A stretch of 64,000 bases of DNA from Xenophilus sp. E41. Lineage in GTDB: Bacteria > Pseudomonadota > Gammaproteobacteria > Burkholderiales > Burkholderiaceae_C. Positions 1 to 8,697 of this stretch are shown in pieces. The position numbers and the translations under genes were made by a program. Below the pieces are notes generated by a model, which had not been told where the DNA came from, searched no databases, and was given only the letters and a program-made list of their open reading frames with translations. Within the stretch, counting starts at the first letter, position 1. Each line of letters starts with the position of its first letter. Where the stretch lies: positions 321,731 through 385,730 of the forward strand of contig NZ_QPIB01000005.1 of the NCBI RefSeq assembly GCF_003671765.1, given 5' to 3'.

Positions 1-935
1 CCGTCGGCGACGAAGGAGCGCAGGCCGGCCCAGGTGCGCGTCGGGCGGCGGATGACGAGCGTGCTGACTTCCTCGAGCTTGTGGATCGCGATCGCGATGT
101 CGAGCTCCTCGGGCTGCACGTCCTGCGGCGGCACGGGGTCGGCGTTGGCCGGCGAGCCGAGCAGCATTCCGGCGTCGGGCTTGAAGTACCAGTCCTCGTC
201 GGCGCCGATGGCCATCGGCCAGCCGGCCGTGTCGAGGTCCCGCGGCGGCTCGAAGACGAAGGCGGAGCGCCGACGCGCTTCGATGCCCAGCGGCTCAGCG
301 CCCGCAAGCTGGGCGATGGCGTCCACCCAGGCACCGGCGGCGTTGAGGACGACCGGCGCTTCATAGGTGGCATCGCCCGCGTCGACGCGCCATCCGGTGC
401 CGGTGTGCGTCATCGCATGCACTTCGGCGTCGCAGACGAGCCGCCCGCCGTGGCGGCGCATGCCGCGAAGGTAACCCTGGTGGATGGCGTGCACGTCCAT
501 GTCCGCGGCGTCGGGTTCGAACACGCCGCCGATGAGCGGCTCCGGCCGCAGCACCGGCAGCATGGCGTGCGTCTGCTGCGGGCTCAGGCGTTGCGCGCGG
601 TCGGTCACGCTGCGCAGCACCTCCCAGTGCCGCTCCAGCAGGGCCTCCTGGCCGCGAGTGCCGACGAACACGGCGCCGCGCGGCGAGAGCAGGGGGTGCT
701 CGCTGAAGCCCGCGGGCGGGGCCTGCAGGAAGGCGCGGCTGGCCATCGTGAGCGCGCGCACCTGTGCGGTGCCATAGCTTTCCATGAAGAGTGCCGCTGA
801 GCGGCCGGTGGAGTGATAGCCCGGCTGGCTCTCGCGCTCCAGCAGCACCACGCGGCCGTGGGGTGCAAGCCAGTAGGCGACCGAGGCGCCGGCGATGCCG
901 GCCCCGATGATCAGGAAATCGACGTTCTCGGTCAT
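1..935 (-). CDS. dauA: FAD-dependent D-amino-acid dehydrogenase, DauA-like (C-terminus cut by window edge)
   Basis: The gene reads leftwards from ATG at 935 and runs off the window in frame, so 311 codons are visible and perhaps 60-65 are missing. The N-terminus carries a Rossmann FAD motif GAGIAG at residues 11-16, then ERE and HSTGRSAA at about 33-48. Later blocks include HQGYLRG, LNAAGAW, RRSAF, PDAGMLLGSPANADP and TWAGLRSFVADG. This order matches, from memory, Pseudomonas aeruginosa D-arginine dehydrogenase, which oxidises D-Arg/D-Lys to 2-oxo acids and passes electrons to the respiratory chain. The divergent XRE-cupin gene is its probable regulator. Family is confident; the exact D-amino-acid substrate is inferred. 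Confidence 0.85.
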   Translation of the reverse strand, partial: MTENVDFLIIGAGIAGASVAYWLAPHGRVVLLERESQPGYHSTGRSAALFMESYGTAQVRALTMASRAFLQAPPAGFSEHPLLSPRGAVFVGTRGQEALLERHWEVLRSVTDRAQRLSPQQTHAMLPVLRPEPLIGGVFEPDAADMDVHAIHQGYLRGMRRHGGRLVCDAEVHAMTHTGTGWRVDAGDATYEAPVVLNAAGAWVDAIAQLAGAEPLGIEARRRSAFVFEPPRDLDTAGWPMAIGADEDWYFKPDAGMLLGSPANADPVPPQDVQPEELDIAIAIHKLEEVSTLVIRRPTRTWAGLRSFVAD

Positions 936-995
936 GTTGCTTGCGTGGCTGGGTACCGGTGCGTGTGAAGGCGTTGGCTGCGCAGTCTATTCATG

Positions 996-1092
996 AATTT
1001 GCAGATACGCAAAAGATTCGAGCGGCTGTTCTTCGGGGTTTCCACTCTTTCTTTTGGTGCATTTGCGTTTTCGCAATTTGCAGATACGCAAA
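996..1092. promoter_or_regulatory. Candidate operator: 18-bp direct repeat, each unit holding an inverted repeat
   Basis: The sequence aatttgcagatacgcaaa occurs exactly twice, at 996-1013 and 1075-1092, 79 bp apart. Each copy contains TTTGC-N6-GCAAA. A further palindrome TTGCG-TTTT-CGCAA lies at 1063-1076 and overlaps the second unit by two bases. The sites lie between the divergent dehydrogenase (start 935) and XRE-cupin gene (start 1168), where a local autoregulated repressor would bind. Binding is inferred. Confidence 0.6.
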
Positions 1093-1167
1093 CTCCGGGC
1101 CAGCCTCGTGCACCGGATGCGCGCCGGTGCAACTTCCGCTGGCAGAATCCGCGCAAACGCGCCGACC

Positions 1168-1878
1168 ATGACAAGCCCCCGGAAAAACTCATCCAAAGCC
1201 GCGGCAGGCGCCCCGCCGTCCGACGCCAACACGCTGGACCGCGTGGCATTCGGCAAGCGCCTGCGCGCGGCGAGAAAGCAGTTCGGGTGGACGCTGGCGC
1301 AGGTGGCCGAGCAGTCGGGCGTGTCCATCACCACGATCTCGCGCGCGGAGCGCGGCCAGCTGGCGCTGAGCTACGAGAAGTTCTCGGCGCTCGGTCGCAC
1401 GCTGCGCATGGACATGGGCGCCATGTTCGCCCAGGCGGGCACGCAGGCGCGCCGCTTCGACCGGCCGATCGTGACGCGGGCGGGGCAGGGCGTGACCTAC
1501 CGGGGCCTGGCCTTCTCCTACCAGTTCCTCGGCACGCAGGCCATCGGCAAGCAGATGAGCCCGATCGTGGGCACGGTGCACGCGCGCAGCATCAACGGGC
1601 CCGAGGACTACGCGCGCCACGACGGCGAGGAATTCGTCTACGTGCTGGGCGGCGAGGTCGAGGTGCACTTCGAGGACGGCGAGGTGGTGCGCCTCGCGCG
1701 CGGCGACATGCTGTACTTCGACAGCCGCATCGGCCACGCCTATGTCACCGTCAGCCGGCAACTGGCCCGCGTGATCGGGGTGTGCACGAGCGAAAGCAAC
1801 CTGATGCTGTCCGCGCGTGCCGGCGGCGTGGTCGAGGCCCCGTCCCCGGCCGCGCCGGCGCGGCGCGGCCGGCGCTGA
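1168..1878 (+). CDS. XRE-family transcriptional regulator with C-terminal cupin domain
   Basis: A 236-residue protein. Residues about 28-85 form an XRE helix-turn-helix (FGKRLRAARKQFGWTLAQVA, then SGVSITTISRAERG). Residues about 150-205 form a small cupin barrel (HDGEEFVYVLGGEVEVHFED, then RGDMLYFDSRIGHAY), which in this family senses a small-molecule ligand. The start at 1168 is chosen over upstream in-frame codons because residues from there fit the family and upstream codons lie in the repeat-rich control region. It diverges from the D-amino-acid dehydrogenase, suggesting control of D-amino-acid catabolism. It converges with the acyl-CoA ligase gene, with only 4 bp between their stops. Confidence 0.85.
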   Translation: MTSPRKNSSKAAAGAPPSDANTLDRVAFGKRLRAARKQFGWTLAQVAEQSGVSITTISRAERGQLALSYEKFSALGRTLRMDMGAMFAQAGTQARRFDRPIVTRAGQGVTYRGLAFSYQFLGTQAIGKQMSPIVGTVHARSINGPEDYARHDGEEFVYVLGGEVEVHFEDGEVVRLARGDMLYFDSRIGHAYVTVSRQLARVIGVCTSESNLMLSARAGGVVEAPSPAAPARRGRR

Positions 1879-1882
1879 AGCC

Positions 1883-3544
1883 TCAGGCCTGGCCCGCCGC
1901 CTCGGCCTGCAGTTCCTTCTTCGACAGCTTGCCCACCGCCGTCTTGGGCAGCTCGGAGCGGGCCTCCATGGCCTGCACCATCTCGTGCTTGCCCAGGTAG
2001 TCGGCCAGGAAGGTCTTCAGTTCGGCCAGCGTGGGCGGCGTGGCGCCGTCCTTGAACTTGATGAAGGCCTTGGGCGACTGCCCGCGGTAGGCGTCGGGGA
2101 TGCCGATGACGATGACCTCTTCCACGGCCGGATGGCGGTGGATGGCCTCCTCGATGTTGCGCGGGTAGACGTTGAATCCGCCGCAGATCAGCATGTCCTT
2201 GGTGCGGTCGACGATGTAGACGAAGCCGTCGTCGGTCATGTAGCCCACGTCGCCGGTGCGCAGGAAGCCGTCGGCCGTCATGGCCTCGGCGGTGGCGTCG
2301 GGCCGGTTCCAGTAGCCGGCCATCACGTTGGGCCCGCGAATGCACAGCTCGCCGCGTTCGCCCGGTGGCAGCTCGCGCTGGTCCTGCAGGTCGATCACCT
2401 TGACGTCCACGCCCGGCACCGGAATGCCGCACGAGCCCGGCCGGTAGTGGCTGAAGCCCGGCGATGCCGTGGCCATGGTGCAGGTCTCGGTCATGCCCCA
2501 GCCTTCCTGCAGGCGGCACTGGGCCATGCGCACGAAGTTCCGGTAGACCTCCGCGGCGATCGGCGCGCCGCCGGAATTGCAGAACTTCAGCGACGACAGG
2601 TCGATGCGCTCGATGTCCGGATGCCCGGTGAAGGCCACATACATCGTCGGCACGCCGAGGAACACCGTCGTCCTGCGCAGGGCGAACTCGCGCAGCACCG
2701 TCTCCAGGTCGAAGCGCTGGTGCAGCGAGAGCTCGGCACCGATCGACAGGCCGAACAGCATGTTCACGACCAGCGCATAGATGTGGAAGAGCGGCAGCAC
2801 CGCGAGGAAGCGTTCCTCGCCCCCGGCCAGCGTCTTCGAGGCGACGAGCGTGTGCCACACCTGCGAGACGGCGGCGCTGAGGTTGGCGTGCGTGAGCATC
2901 GCGCCCTTGGGCTGCCCGGTGGTGCCGCCGGTGTACTGCAGCACGGCCACCTCGCGCATGATGTCGGCAGGCACGTGGGGCGCGGCGATCGGTGCCGCGG
3001 CCAGCAGCGCCGCGAAGGGCACGCGGGCGGCGCCCGGCACCAGCGCATCGGCCGTGGTGGGCGACGCGGGGGCGCCGAAGTCCGCCGCCGTGGCCACGAC
3101 CAGGGTGCGCAGCGGCGGCTGCGCCGCGATGGCCTCCATCTTCTGCAGCAGCTCGGGCTGCTCGAAGGTCACCATCACCGTGGTCTGGCTGTCCTCCACC
3201 TTGTGGCGCAGCGTGTGGCCGGCATCGAGCGGCGAGTAGTTCACCACGGTGCCGCCGGCGCGCAGCACGGCGAAGAAGGCCACGATGTACTGCGGCACGT
3301 TGGGCAGGTACAGGCCCACGTGCACCCCGGGGCCCACGCCCAGACGCCGCAGGCCACCGGCCACGCGGTCGATGTGGGCGGCGAGTTGGGCGTAGTCCAG
3401 CCGCAGATCGTCGTAGCGCAGCGCGGTGTTCGCGGGCCAGCGCTGCACCGCGGCGTCCAGCAGGGCGCCGAGGGGCGCCAGCCGCAGCGGTGCCTCCCAG
3501 CTCGTGCCGGGCGGGTAGCTTTTCAGCCAGGGGCGGGCGGTCAT
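1883..3544 (-). CDS. AMP-dependent (long-chain) acyl-CoA ligase
   Basis: A 553-residue ANL-superfamily adenylating enzyme that activates a carboxylic acid with ATP and CoA. The P-loop-like motif YTGGTTGQPKG lies at about residue 204, GWGMTETC at about 349, and the hinge/A8 region DRTKDMLICGGFNVYP at about 440; a C-terminal lysine occurs in the PKAFIKFKDG to KLSKKEL region. The length is typical of FadD-like ligases. It follows a branched-chain-type binding protein gene with a 4-bp gap, so the two form an operon. This pairing suggests use of an imported aromatic or branched acid rather than ordinary long-chain fat, but the substrate cannot be read from sequence. Confidence 0.88.
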   Translation of the reverse strand: MTARPWLKSYPPGTSWEAPLRLAPLGALLDAAVQRWPANTALRYDDLRLDYAQLAAHIDRVAGGLRRLGVGPGVHVGLYLPNVPQYIVAFFAVLRAGGTVVNYSPLDAGHTLRHKVEDSQTTVMVTFEQPELLQKMEAIAAQPPLRTLVVATAADFGAPASPTTADALVPGAARVPFAALLAAAPIAAPHVPADIMREVAVLQYTGGTTGQPKGAMLTHANLSAAVSQVWHTLVASKTLAGGEERFLAVLPLFHIYALVVNMLFGLSIGAELSLHQRFDLETVLREFALRRTTVFLGVPTMYVAFTGHPDIERIDLSSLKFCNSGGAPIAAEVYRNFVRMAQCRLQEGWGMTETCTMATASPGFSHYRPGSCGIPVPGVDVKVIDLQDQRELPPGERGELCIRGPNVMAGYWNRPDATAEAMTADGFLRTGDVGYMTDDGFVYIVDRTKDMLICGGFNVYPRNIEEAIHRHPAVEEVIVIGIPDAYRGQSPKAFIKFKDGATPPTLAELKTFLADYLGKHEMVQAMEARSELPKTAVGKLSKKELQAEAAGQA

Positions 3545-3548
3545 GCGT

Positions 3549-4781
3549 TCAGGCCCCGGCCGGGCGCTTCATGTCGCACTGGCTGGGCACCACGAGCGAC
3601 TGCGCGGGCGAGACGGACTCCTGCACGAAGCCCTGGTCGGTGCCGTCGAAGCCCTTCTTCACCTTCTTGCCGTCGGCGGTCTGGTTCGTGTAGACGAGCT
3701 GCGAGGACAGCAACTGGTGGTCGGCCTTGCGCATCGTGATGTCGCCGACGAGGGACTTGTAGCTGAGGTCCTCCAGCGCCAGCGCGATCTTCGTGGGATC
3801 GGTCGACTTCGCCTTGCGCACGCCCTGGGCCAGCAGTTCGGTCGCCACCGACAGGCGGGCCAGGTAGAAGGGTTCCTTGTACCGGGCCTCGAAGGCCTCG
3901 GCCTGGGCCGCGAGCACGGCGTTGTCCGAGCCCGGGTACCAGTCGCCCACCATGCTGAGCTTGACGGTCTTGGCCGCCTGCAAGGCGATCATGGTCGACT
4001 TGTTGGCGCTCGAATGGGTCAGGATGCGCAGCTTGTAGCCGGCATCGCCCGCGGCGCGGATCACCAGCGCCATGTCGTTGCCCCAGTTCCCCGAGACCAC
4101 GGTGTCGGCCCCGGCCGCGCGCATCTTGGCGATGTAGGGCGCGAAGTCCTTCACCGTGCCGGTGGGAAAGAAGTCCTCGCCGACGAACTGCAGGTCGGGT
4201 CGCGCCTCGGCCAGGATGGTCTTGCCATAGGCTGTCCACTGGCGGCCGAAACTGTAGTCGGGGTTGAGGAAGTAGACCTTCTTGATGTCGGGCGTCTTCT
4301 TCACGAAGTCGCCCATGGCCTTCATGCGCATCGGCACCTGCGCGTCGGTCAGGAAGTGCCAGAACGAGCACTGCTTGCCCACCAGGTCGGGGTCGTAGCC
4401 GCCGTAGTTGAAGACCAGCACCGCCTTGTCGGGGTTGCGTTCGTTGTTGCGGTTGGCGGCGGCCACGACGGCCGACACGGTGGCCGAGCCGCCACCGACG
4501 AAGACCGCCTTCACCCCGGCCCCCACTGCCGCCTGCAGCGCGGCCTGGCTCTCCTGCGTCGAGAGCTTGTTGTCGTAGGCCAGCACTTCGAGCTTGATGC
4601 CGTCGATGCCGCCCTTGGCGTTGATCTGGTCGGCGGCGAAGCGCAGGTGGTTCTGGAAGATCTTGCCGACGTCGGCCATGGGGCCGCTGAGCGGGTCGAT
4701 CATCGCGATCTTGAGGGTCTCCTGGGCGTGCGCGGCAAAGGCGGCAGCGAAGGCCACAGCGCACAGCGTCTTCTTGAACAT
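3549..4781 (-). CDS. ABC transporter substrate-binding protein, branched-chain amino acid type (Peripla_BP_6)
   Basis: A 410-residue periplasmic protein with a Sec signal peptide (MFKKTLCAVAFAAAFAAHA, cleavage near residue 19-20) and a LivK-like fold: IAMIDPLSGPMADVGK, then LRFAADQINAKGGIDG, then VGGGSATVSA. Comamonadaceae carry many such binding proteins, and ligands are often aromatic or carboxylic acids rather than Leu/Ile/Val. No permease or ATPase gene is adjacent, so it must share an ABC transporter encoded elsewhere. It is the first gene of the operon with the acyl-CoA ligase, which suggests binding of an acid that the ligase then activates. The 179 bp upstream should hold the operon promoter. 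Confidence 0.88.
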   Translation of the reverse strand: MFKKTLCAVAFAAAFAAHAQETLKIAMIDPLSGPMADVGKIFQNHLRFAADQINAKGGIDGIKLEVLAYDNKLSTQESQAALQAAVGAGVKAVFVGGGSATVSAVVAAANRNNERNPDKAVLVFNYGGYDPDLVGKQCSFWHFLTDAQVPMRMKAMGDFVKKTPDIKKVYFLNPDYSFGRQWTAYGKTILAEARPDLQFVGEDFFPTGTVKDFAPYIAKMRAAGADTVVSGNWGNDMALVIRAAGDAGYKLRILTHSSANKSTMIALQAAKTVKLSMVGDWYPGSDNAVLAAQAEAFEARYKEPFYLARLSVATELLAQGVRKAKSTDPTKIALALEDLSYKSLVGDITMRKADHQLLSSQLVYTNQTADGKKVKKGFDGTDQGFVQESVSPAQSLVVPSQCDMKRPAGA

Positions 4782-4918
4782 GCGAGCGATTCCTTGAATG
4801 AAAGGTCAGGGGAAGCGCGGGCAGTGTCGGTACGCATGGCGCGCACCTGCAGTCAATTGAGCGACTGCGCAGACGGCGTCGAAGTCATGTGCGTGACTGA
4901 CGGCCACGTGGTAGCGCG

Positions 4919-4950
4919 GCACGCGTACGCGTACGCGTACGCATGCGCGC
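4919..4950. repeat. 32-bp alternating purine-pyrimidine tract with ACGCGT tandem units
   Basis: Three perfect ACGCGT hexamers from 4921 are followed by ACGCAT and GCGCGC. The whole tract from 4919 to 4950 alternates purine and pyrimidine without a break, a sequence type prone to left-handed DNA under negative supercoiling. It lies upstream of the binding-protein gene and just past the stop of the small gene at 4961. Confidence 0.7.
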
Positions 4951-4960
4951 CGCGTCGCGC

Positions 4961-5239
4961 TCAGCCCTTGGGCGGATGCACCACCGGGTCGAGCAGTTGC
5001 CGCGTCTGCTTCAGGCTGGCGTTCAGCAGGCTGTCTGCCGCCGCTGCGCGGTCGCTCGCCCCTTCGATCGCAGGACGCAGGGCGCTCGCCAGCGCCACGT
5101 TGACGGCGCCGACCACCGAGGGCAGCAGCTCGCGCAGGGGGAGTTCGCCCAGCGCCTCCATGCGGCGGACGATGAGTTCGAAAGCCTCGTGGCCGACCTC
5201 GTTGACGAACTGGTGGCGGTCTTCGGCGGGGATGGTCAT
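4961..5239 (-). CDS. Conserved-looking hypothetical protein, 92 aa
   Basis: The start at 5239 is chosen because AAGGAC lies about 6 nt upstream of this ATG; the frame is also open further upstream but without a ribosome site. The protein begins MTIPAEDRHQFVNEVGHEAF and is predicted mostly alpha-helical and soluble, with no signal peptide or membrane segment. It shows runs such as LPSVVGAVNVALASALRPAI and a C-terminal VVHPPKG. I do not recognise a family. It sits between the GFA-type gene and the binding-protein operon on the same strand, with gaps of 56 and 179 bp, so it is probably a separate unit. Confidence 0.6.
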   Translation of the reverse strand: MTIPAEDRHQFVNEVGHEAFELIVRRMEALGELPLRELLPSVVGAVNVALASALRPAIEGASDRAAAADSLLNASLKQTRQLLDPVVHPPKG

Positions 5240-5295
5240 GGGTGTGTCCTTGTGGATGGTTCGTTGGAGAGGCAACGCCACATGCGTGCAGGGCT

Positions 5296-5712
5296 TCAGC
5301 CTGCGCCCATGTGGCCGTCGTACTGGGGCAGGTCGTCGGTGATGGTGAACCACGGCGCCTTCGAGCCCACGAAGATGTGCGCGCTGGGCCGCAGGCCGGG
5401 CGCATCGATCAGCGTGCCGAGCGTGACGTGCACGACCGCGCCGTCGCGCACTACCGAGTACAGCAGCGAGCCGCAGCGCGCGCAGCGCATGTCGAAGTTG
5501 CCTTCGCCGCCGTGGCGCAGCATCGCGTCCTCACCCTGCGTGACGCGCAGGCGCTCGCGCGCGATGCCGGCGAAGGGCTTGAACGCGGCGCCGGTGGCGC
5601 GGCGGCAATCGCCGCAATGGCAGTTCAGCGCATAGTCGAAGGCGTCGTCGACCACGTAGTGCACGGCGCCGCAGCAGCACCGGCCTGCCAGCGTGCGCGG
5701 CGACTCAGCCAT
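5296..5712 (-). CDS. GFA / CENP-V family zinc protein
   Basis: A 138-residue protein of the glutathione-dependent formaldehyde-activating (GFA) fold. Zinc-binding cysteines appear as CCCG at residues 12-15, CHCGDC at 31-36 and CARCGS near 77-82, the standard order for the family. Most members have no proven reaction; formaldehyde-glutathione activation is the archetype. It stands alone between a 92-aa unknown gene and the transglutaminase-like gene, all on the minus strand. A dispersed intergenic repeat occupies the 81 bp upstream of its start, so its own promoter is either inside that repeat or absent, with read-through from upstream. Confidence 0.85.
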   Translation of the reverse strand: MAESPRTLAGRCCCGAVHYVVDDAFDYALNCHCGDCRRATGAAFKPFAGIARERLRVTQGEDAMLRHGGEGNFDMRCARCGSLLYSVVRDGAVVHVTLGTLIDAPGLRPSAHIFVGSKAPWFTITDDLPQYDGHMGAG

Positions 5713-5727
5713 GGCGGGCGTGGGCCT

Positions 5728-5788
5728 TCAAGCCAGAATGGGCTGCAGCCCGCGCCACGTCTGCGCGAGCAGCTATGAAAGTCATGGC
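5728..5788 (+). repeat. Dispersed ~60-nt intergenic repeat, copy A
   Basis: It shows the family order: CAAGCC near the 5' end, GGGCTGCAGCCCGCG, a short GC hairpin, then AGCAGCTATGAAAGTCATGGC, whose ends GCTAT/ATGGC form the terminal stem with one G.T pair. The element is read on the plus strand although both flanking genes are on the minus strand. Related copies lie at 10203, 27565, 31784, 35164 and 59965. Confidence 0.7.
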
Positions 5789-5793
5789 GTCGC

Positions 5794-6693
5794 TCATTTG
5801 CGGCGGCGGCGCGTCACCTTGACCACCACGTCCATGCCCTCGTAGGCGTCGGCCTCGCCGAACCAGCTGCCGCTGATGGGCGGCGCGAAGGCCGGGTCGC
5901 GCGCGACGCCGACGCGGATGAGGCGGCCGCTGCCCATGAGGTTGTTGGTGGGATCGAAGGCGACCCAGCCCGCGCCCGGCAGGTAGGCCTGCAGCCAGGC
6001 ATGGGTGGCGCCGGCGCCCACGATGCTCTCGCCGGGCTCCTGCACGCCGGTGTCGAGCATCGCGTCGTAGAGGTAGCCCGAGACGAAGCGCGTGGCGATG
6101 CCCAGGCGGCGCGCGGCCTCCATCATCAGCAGCGCGTAGTCGCGGCAGCTGCCGCCGCCGACGGCGAGCGTTTCCAGCGGCGTCTGCGTGCCTTCCTCGT
6201 CGCGCGCCTGGTAGGTCAGGCTCTGGTTGATGTGGGCGTTCATGCGCGTGAGCGTCTCGCGCGTGCTGTTGGGCTGGTCGCTGTGCAGGAACTGGTGCGC
6301 CCAGCGGATCAGCGTGCCGTCGGGGTCGTCGTGGTGCGGGCGCAGGTAGTGCTCCAGGTCCAGCCGCTCCTGCATCGAGTAGGCGAAGGGCAGGAACTCG
6401 GCGGCGGGGTCGAGCTGCAGCTGGTCCTCGGGCGAGGGCACGTGCTCGATCGTGAACGAGCAGGCGATGGTGAGCTCGGTGGCCGGCCCCTGCGGCTGCA
6501 CCAGTGCGACCGAGTTGGAGTGCGGGTCCTGGATCATGCGCACGTGCGCCTGCGGGCTGACCTGCAGGTCGGTGGCGAGCACCCGCAGGTCGTGACTGTC
6601 ACGCGGACGGAACATCACCCGGTGCTGCCCGAAGCTCACCGGCTCCCGGTAGCGGTACGTGGTGGTGTGCAGGATGTCGTAGTGGGTCGCCAT
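5794..6693 (-). CDS. Transglutaminase-like cysteine protease-fold protein with bacterial N-terminal domain
   Basis: A 299-residue protein. Residues 1-95 form the beta-rich bacterial transglutaminase N-terminal domain (YDILHTTTYRYREPV). The papain-like core holds the catalytic triad: Cys183 in GGGSCRDYALLM, His231 in GATHAWLQAYLPG and Asp247 in WVAFDPTNN. There is no signal peptide. In related genomes such proteins sit with circularly permuted ATP-grasp and alpha-E proteins, proposed to modify peptides, but those partners are not here. A basic tail (VTRRRRK) ends the protein. Biochemical role is unknown for this family; fold and active site are well supported. Confidence 0.87.
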   Translation of the reverse strand: MATHYDILHTTTYRYREPVSFGQHRVMFRPRDSHDLRVLATDLQVSPQAHVRMIQDPHSNSVALVQPQGPATELTIACSFTIEHVPSPEDQLQLDPAAEFLPFAYSMQERLDLEHYLRPHHDDPDGTLIRWAHQFLHSDQPNSTRETLTRMNAHINQSLTYQARDEEGTQTPLETLAVGGGSCRDYALLMMEAARRLGIATRFVSGYLYDAMLDTGVQEPGESIVGAGATHAWLQAYLPGAGWVAFDPTNNLMGSGRLIRVGVARDPAFAPPISGSWFGEADAYEGMDVVVKVTRRRRK

Positions 6694-6735
6694 GGCGGGG
6701 ATTGTCGTCGGGCTGCCGTGCAGCGCCGGTGGTTT

Positions 6736-8607
6736 TCAGGTGCGCACGCGCGCAGTGTCGAGCGCCCGCGCCAGGTTGGCGGCGACCGGCAGCGGCTCGC
6801 CGTGCCAGCGTGCGGCCAGCAGTTCGGCGCACAGGGCCGCGAAGCTCAGGCCGCGCGAGCCCATCGCGGTGCTGACCCACAGGCCCGGGGCGGCGCCGGG
6901 CACCGGGCCGACCAGTGGGCGGCGGTCGGCCGAGGCGCAGCGCACGCCGGCCCAGGCCTGCAGTTCGCCGCGTGCCGCCTGTCGGCGCGCGAGGGCGGCC
7001 ACACCGGGGTGCAGGCGGTCCAGGCGGTCGAGGTTGAACTCGGTGTCTTCAGGGCGCAGATCCCGCGCGTCGTCACCGGGCGAGAAGGTCGAACCGCTGA
7101 GCCAGCGCGGGCCACCCGGCAGCGGCGCCGCGGGCACCAGGTGCCCGTCGCCGTTGAGCGGCACGGTGGGCAATCCGGTGCGGTCACCGTCCGCCGGCAT
7201 CGGTCCGTGCACGAGCTGGCCGCGCACAGGCTGCAGGGGCAGCGTGCCGGCGAGCAGCGAGCGCGTGCCGTGGCCGCCCGCGAGCACCAGGCGATCGCCC
7301 TCGGCGAGCACGGCGCCCTCGGCATCGAGCGCCTGCCAGCGACCGTCGCAGGTCGAGACCACCCGCGCGACATGCGCGCGGCCGACGAAGCGCACGCCCG
7401 GCGTGGCCAGCCAGGCCGCCACCAGCGCAGCCGGGCGCACCCAGCCGGCCTGCGCGTGCCAGAGGGCGGGTGTGTCCGGCGGCAGGGCGGCGCGGGCGCA
7501 TTGCGCGGCATCGGCAGTCCAGGAGTCGTTGGCGCCGCCGGCCTGCCAGCCGGGCGGCAGGCGCAGGGCGGCAGCGTTCGGGCGCCGTTCCAGCACGCCT
7601 TCGCACCGCCACTCGGTGCCGGCGCTGGCGGCCAGCAGCGACTGCACCTGCTGCCAGCCCAGCCGCGCGCCCGCGCGGGTCAGGCGCGAGAGCAGGGCGT
7701 CGTCGGGCGACACGTGCGGCGCCAGCACGGCCGCGGGGGCGCCCGACGCGCCGGCGGCCGGTGCCTGCGCGGCGTCGAGCACGGTCACGCGCCAGCCGCG
7801 CCGTGCCAGGCTGGCCGCCACGGCCGCACCGGCGAGGCCCGCGCCGACCACCACGCATTCGCCGGGGGCTGCCACGCGCTGCGGATCGGGCGGCGGCCGG
7901 CGCGGCTGCCAGGCCGGGGTCCAGCGGCCCCGCAGGCAGTCGCGCTTGGGCGGAAGACCTGGCGCCTTCTCGACCACGAAACCCAGCGGTGCCAGCGCGT
8001 CGCGCACGGCGCGCGCAATGGTCCAGGTCCCGATGCCGGTGCCCGGCCGCGCGAAACGCGCGACCGCCTTGAGCACCTCGGGCGTCCACATCTGCGGGTT
8101 CTTCTGCGGGCTGAAGCCGTCGAGGAAGAGGCTGTCCGCCTCGAAGGGCTGCAGCGCGCGCAGCATCGGCTGCACCTCGCCCACGCACAGCGTGAGCATC
8201 ACGCGGCCGCCGTCGAACACCAGCCGGTGGCAGCCCGGCAGCAGCCCGTGCCACTGCGCGGCCAGCTCGGCGCCCAGCGCGGCGAGGGCCGGGCCCTGTG
8301 CGGCGGCCGCGCGCAGCAGGTCGGCCGCGGACACCGGGTAGGCCTCGACCGAGACGAAGTGCAGCAGGCCCGGCCGCGCGGGATCGTCGCGCCAGGCCTG
8401 CCAGCTTGTCAGGAAATTGAGGCCGAGGCCAAATCCGGTTTCGAGAATCCGCCATTGCGGCGCATTCGCCCAGGCGCCGGGCAGGGCGCAGCCGCCCAGG
8501 AACACATGGCGGGCCTGGGCAACGGCGCCGGCTTCGGAGTGGTAGCCCTCCTGGAAGCGGGCGCTGAAGGGGCGGCCGTCAGGGTGCCACTCGACGGGTT
8601 CGGTCAT
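6736..8607 (-). CDS. mnmC: Bifunctional tRNA 5-methylaminomethyl-2-thiouridine biosynthesis protein
   Basis: A 623-residue two-domain protein that finishes mnm5s2U at wobble position 34 of tRNAs for Lys, Glu and Gln. The N-terminal half is the SAM-dependent methyltransferase (ETGFGLGLNFLTSWQAW near residue 55, then DSLFLDGFSPQKNPQMW near 170). From about residue 250 an FAD oxidoreductase follows (VVVGAGLAGAAVAASLARRG, later GSRGLSFA), which removes the carboxymethyl group of cmnm5s2U. Length and domain order are as in the E. coli enzyme. It lies 90 bp downstream of yggX on the same strand and is probably co-transcribed or read through. Confidence 0.93.
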   Translation of the reverse strand: MTEPVEWHPDGRPFSARFQEGYHSEAGAVAQARHVFLGGCALPGAWANAPQWRILETGFGLGLNFLTSWQAWRDDPARPGLLHFVSVEAYPVSAADLLRAAAAQGPALAALGAELAAQWHGLLPGCHRLVFDGGRVMLTLCVGEVQPMLRALQPFEADSLFLDGFSPQKNPQMWTPEVLKAVARFARPGTGIGTWTIARAVRDALAPLGFVVEKAPGLPPKRDCLRGRWTPAWQPRRPPPDPQRVAAPGECVVVGAGLAGAAVAASLARRGWRVTVLDAAQAPAAGASGAPAAVLAPHVSPDDALLSRLTRAGARLGWQQVQSLLAASAGTEWRCEGVLERRPNAAALRLPPGWQAGGANDSWTADAAQCARAALPPDTPALWHAQAGWVRPAALVAAWLATPGVRFVGRAHVARVVSTCDGRWQALDAEGAVLAEGDRLVLAGGHGTRSLLAGTLPLQPVRGQLVHGPMPADGDRTGLPTVPLNGDGHLVPAAPLPGGPRWLSGSTFSPGDDARDLRPEDTEFNLDRLDRLHPGVAALARRQAARGELQAWAGVRCASADRRPLVGPVPGAAPGLWVSTAMGSRGLSFAALCAELLAARWHGEPLPVAANLARALDTARVRT

Positions 8608-8697
8608 GGGGGAGCGGAGGAGGGCGAGGCGCCGGCAGTGCTCGCGGCGCGGGCCGTCAAGGCGCCGGCGTGCAGGTGCGCGCGCCGGCTCGGGGCG

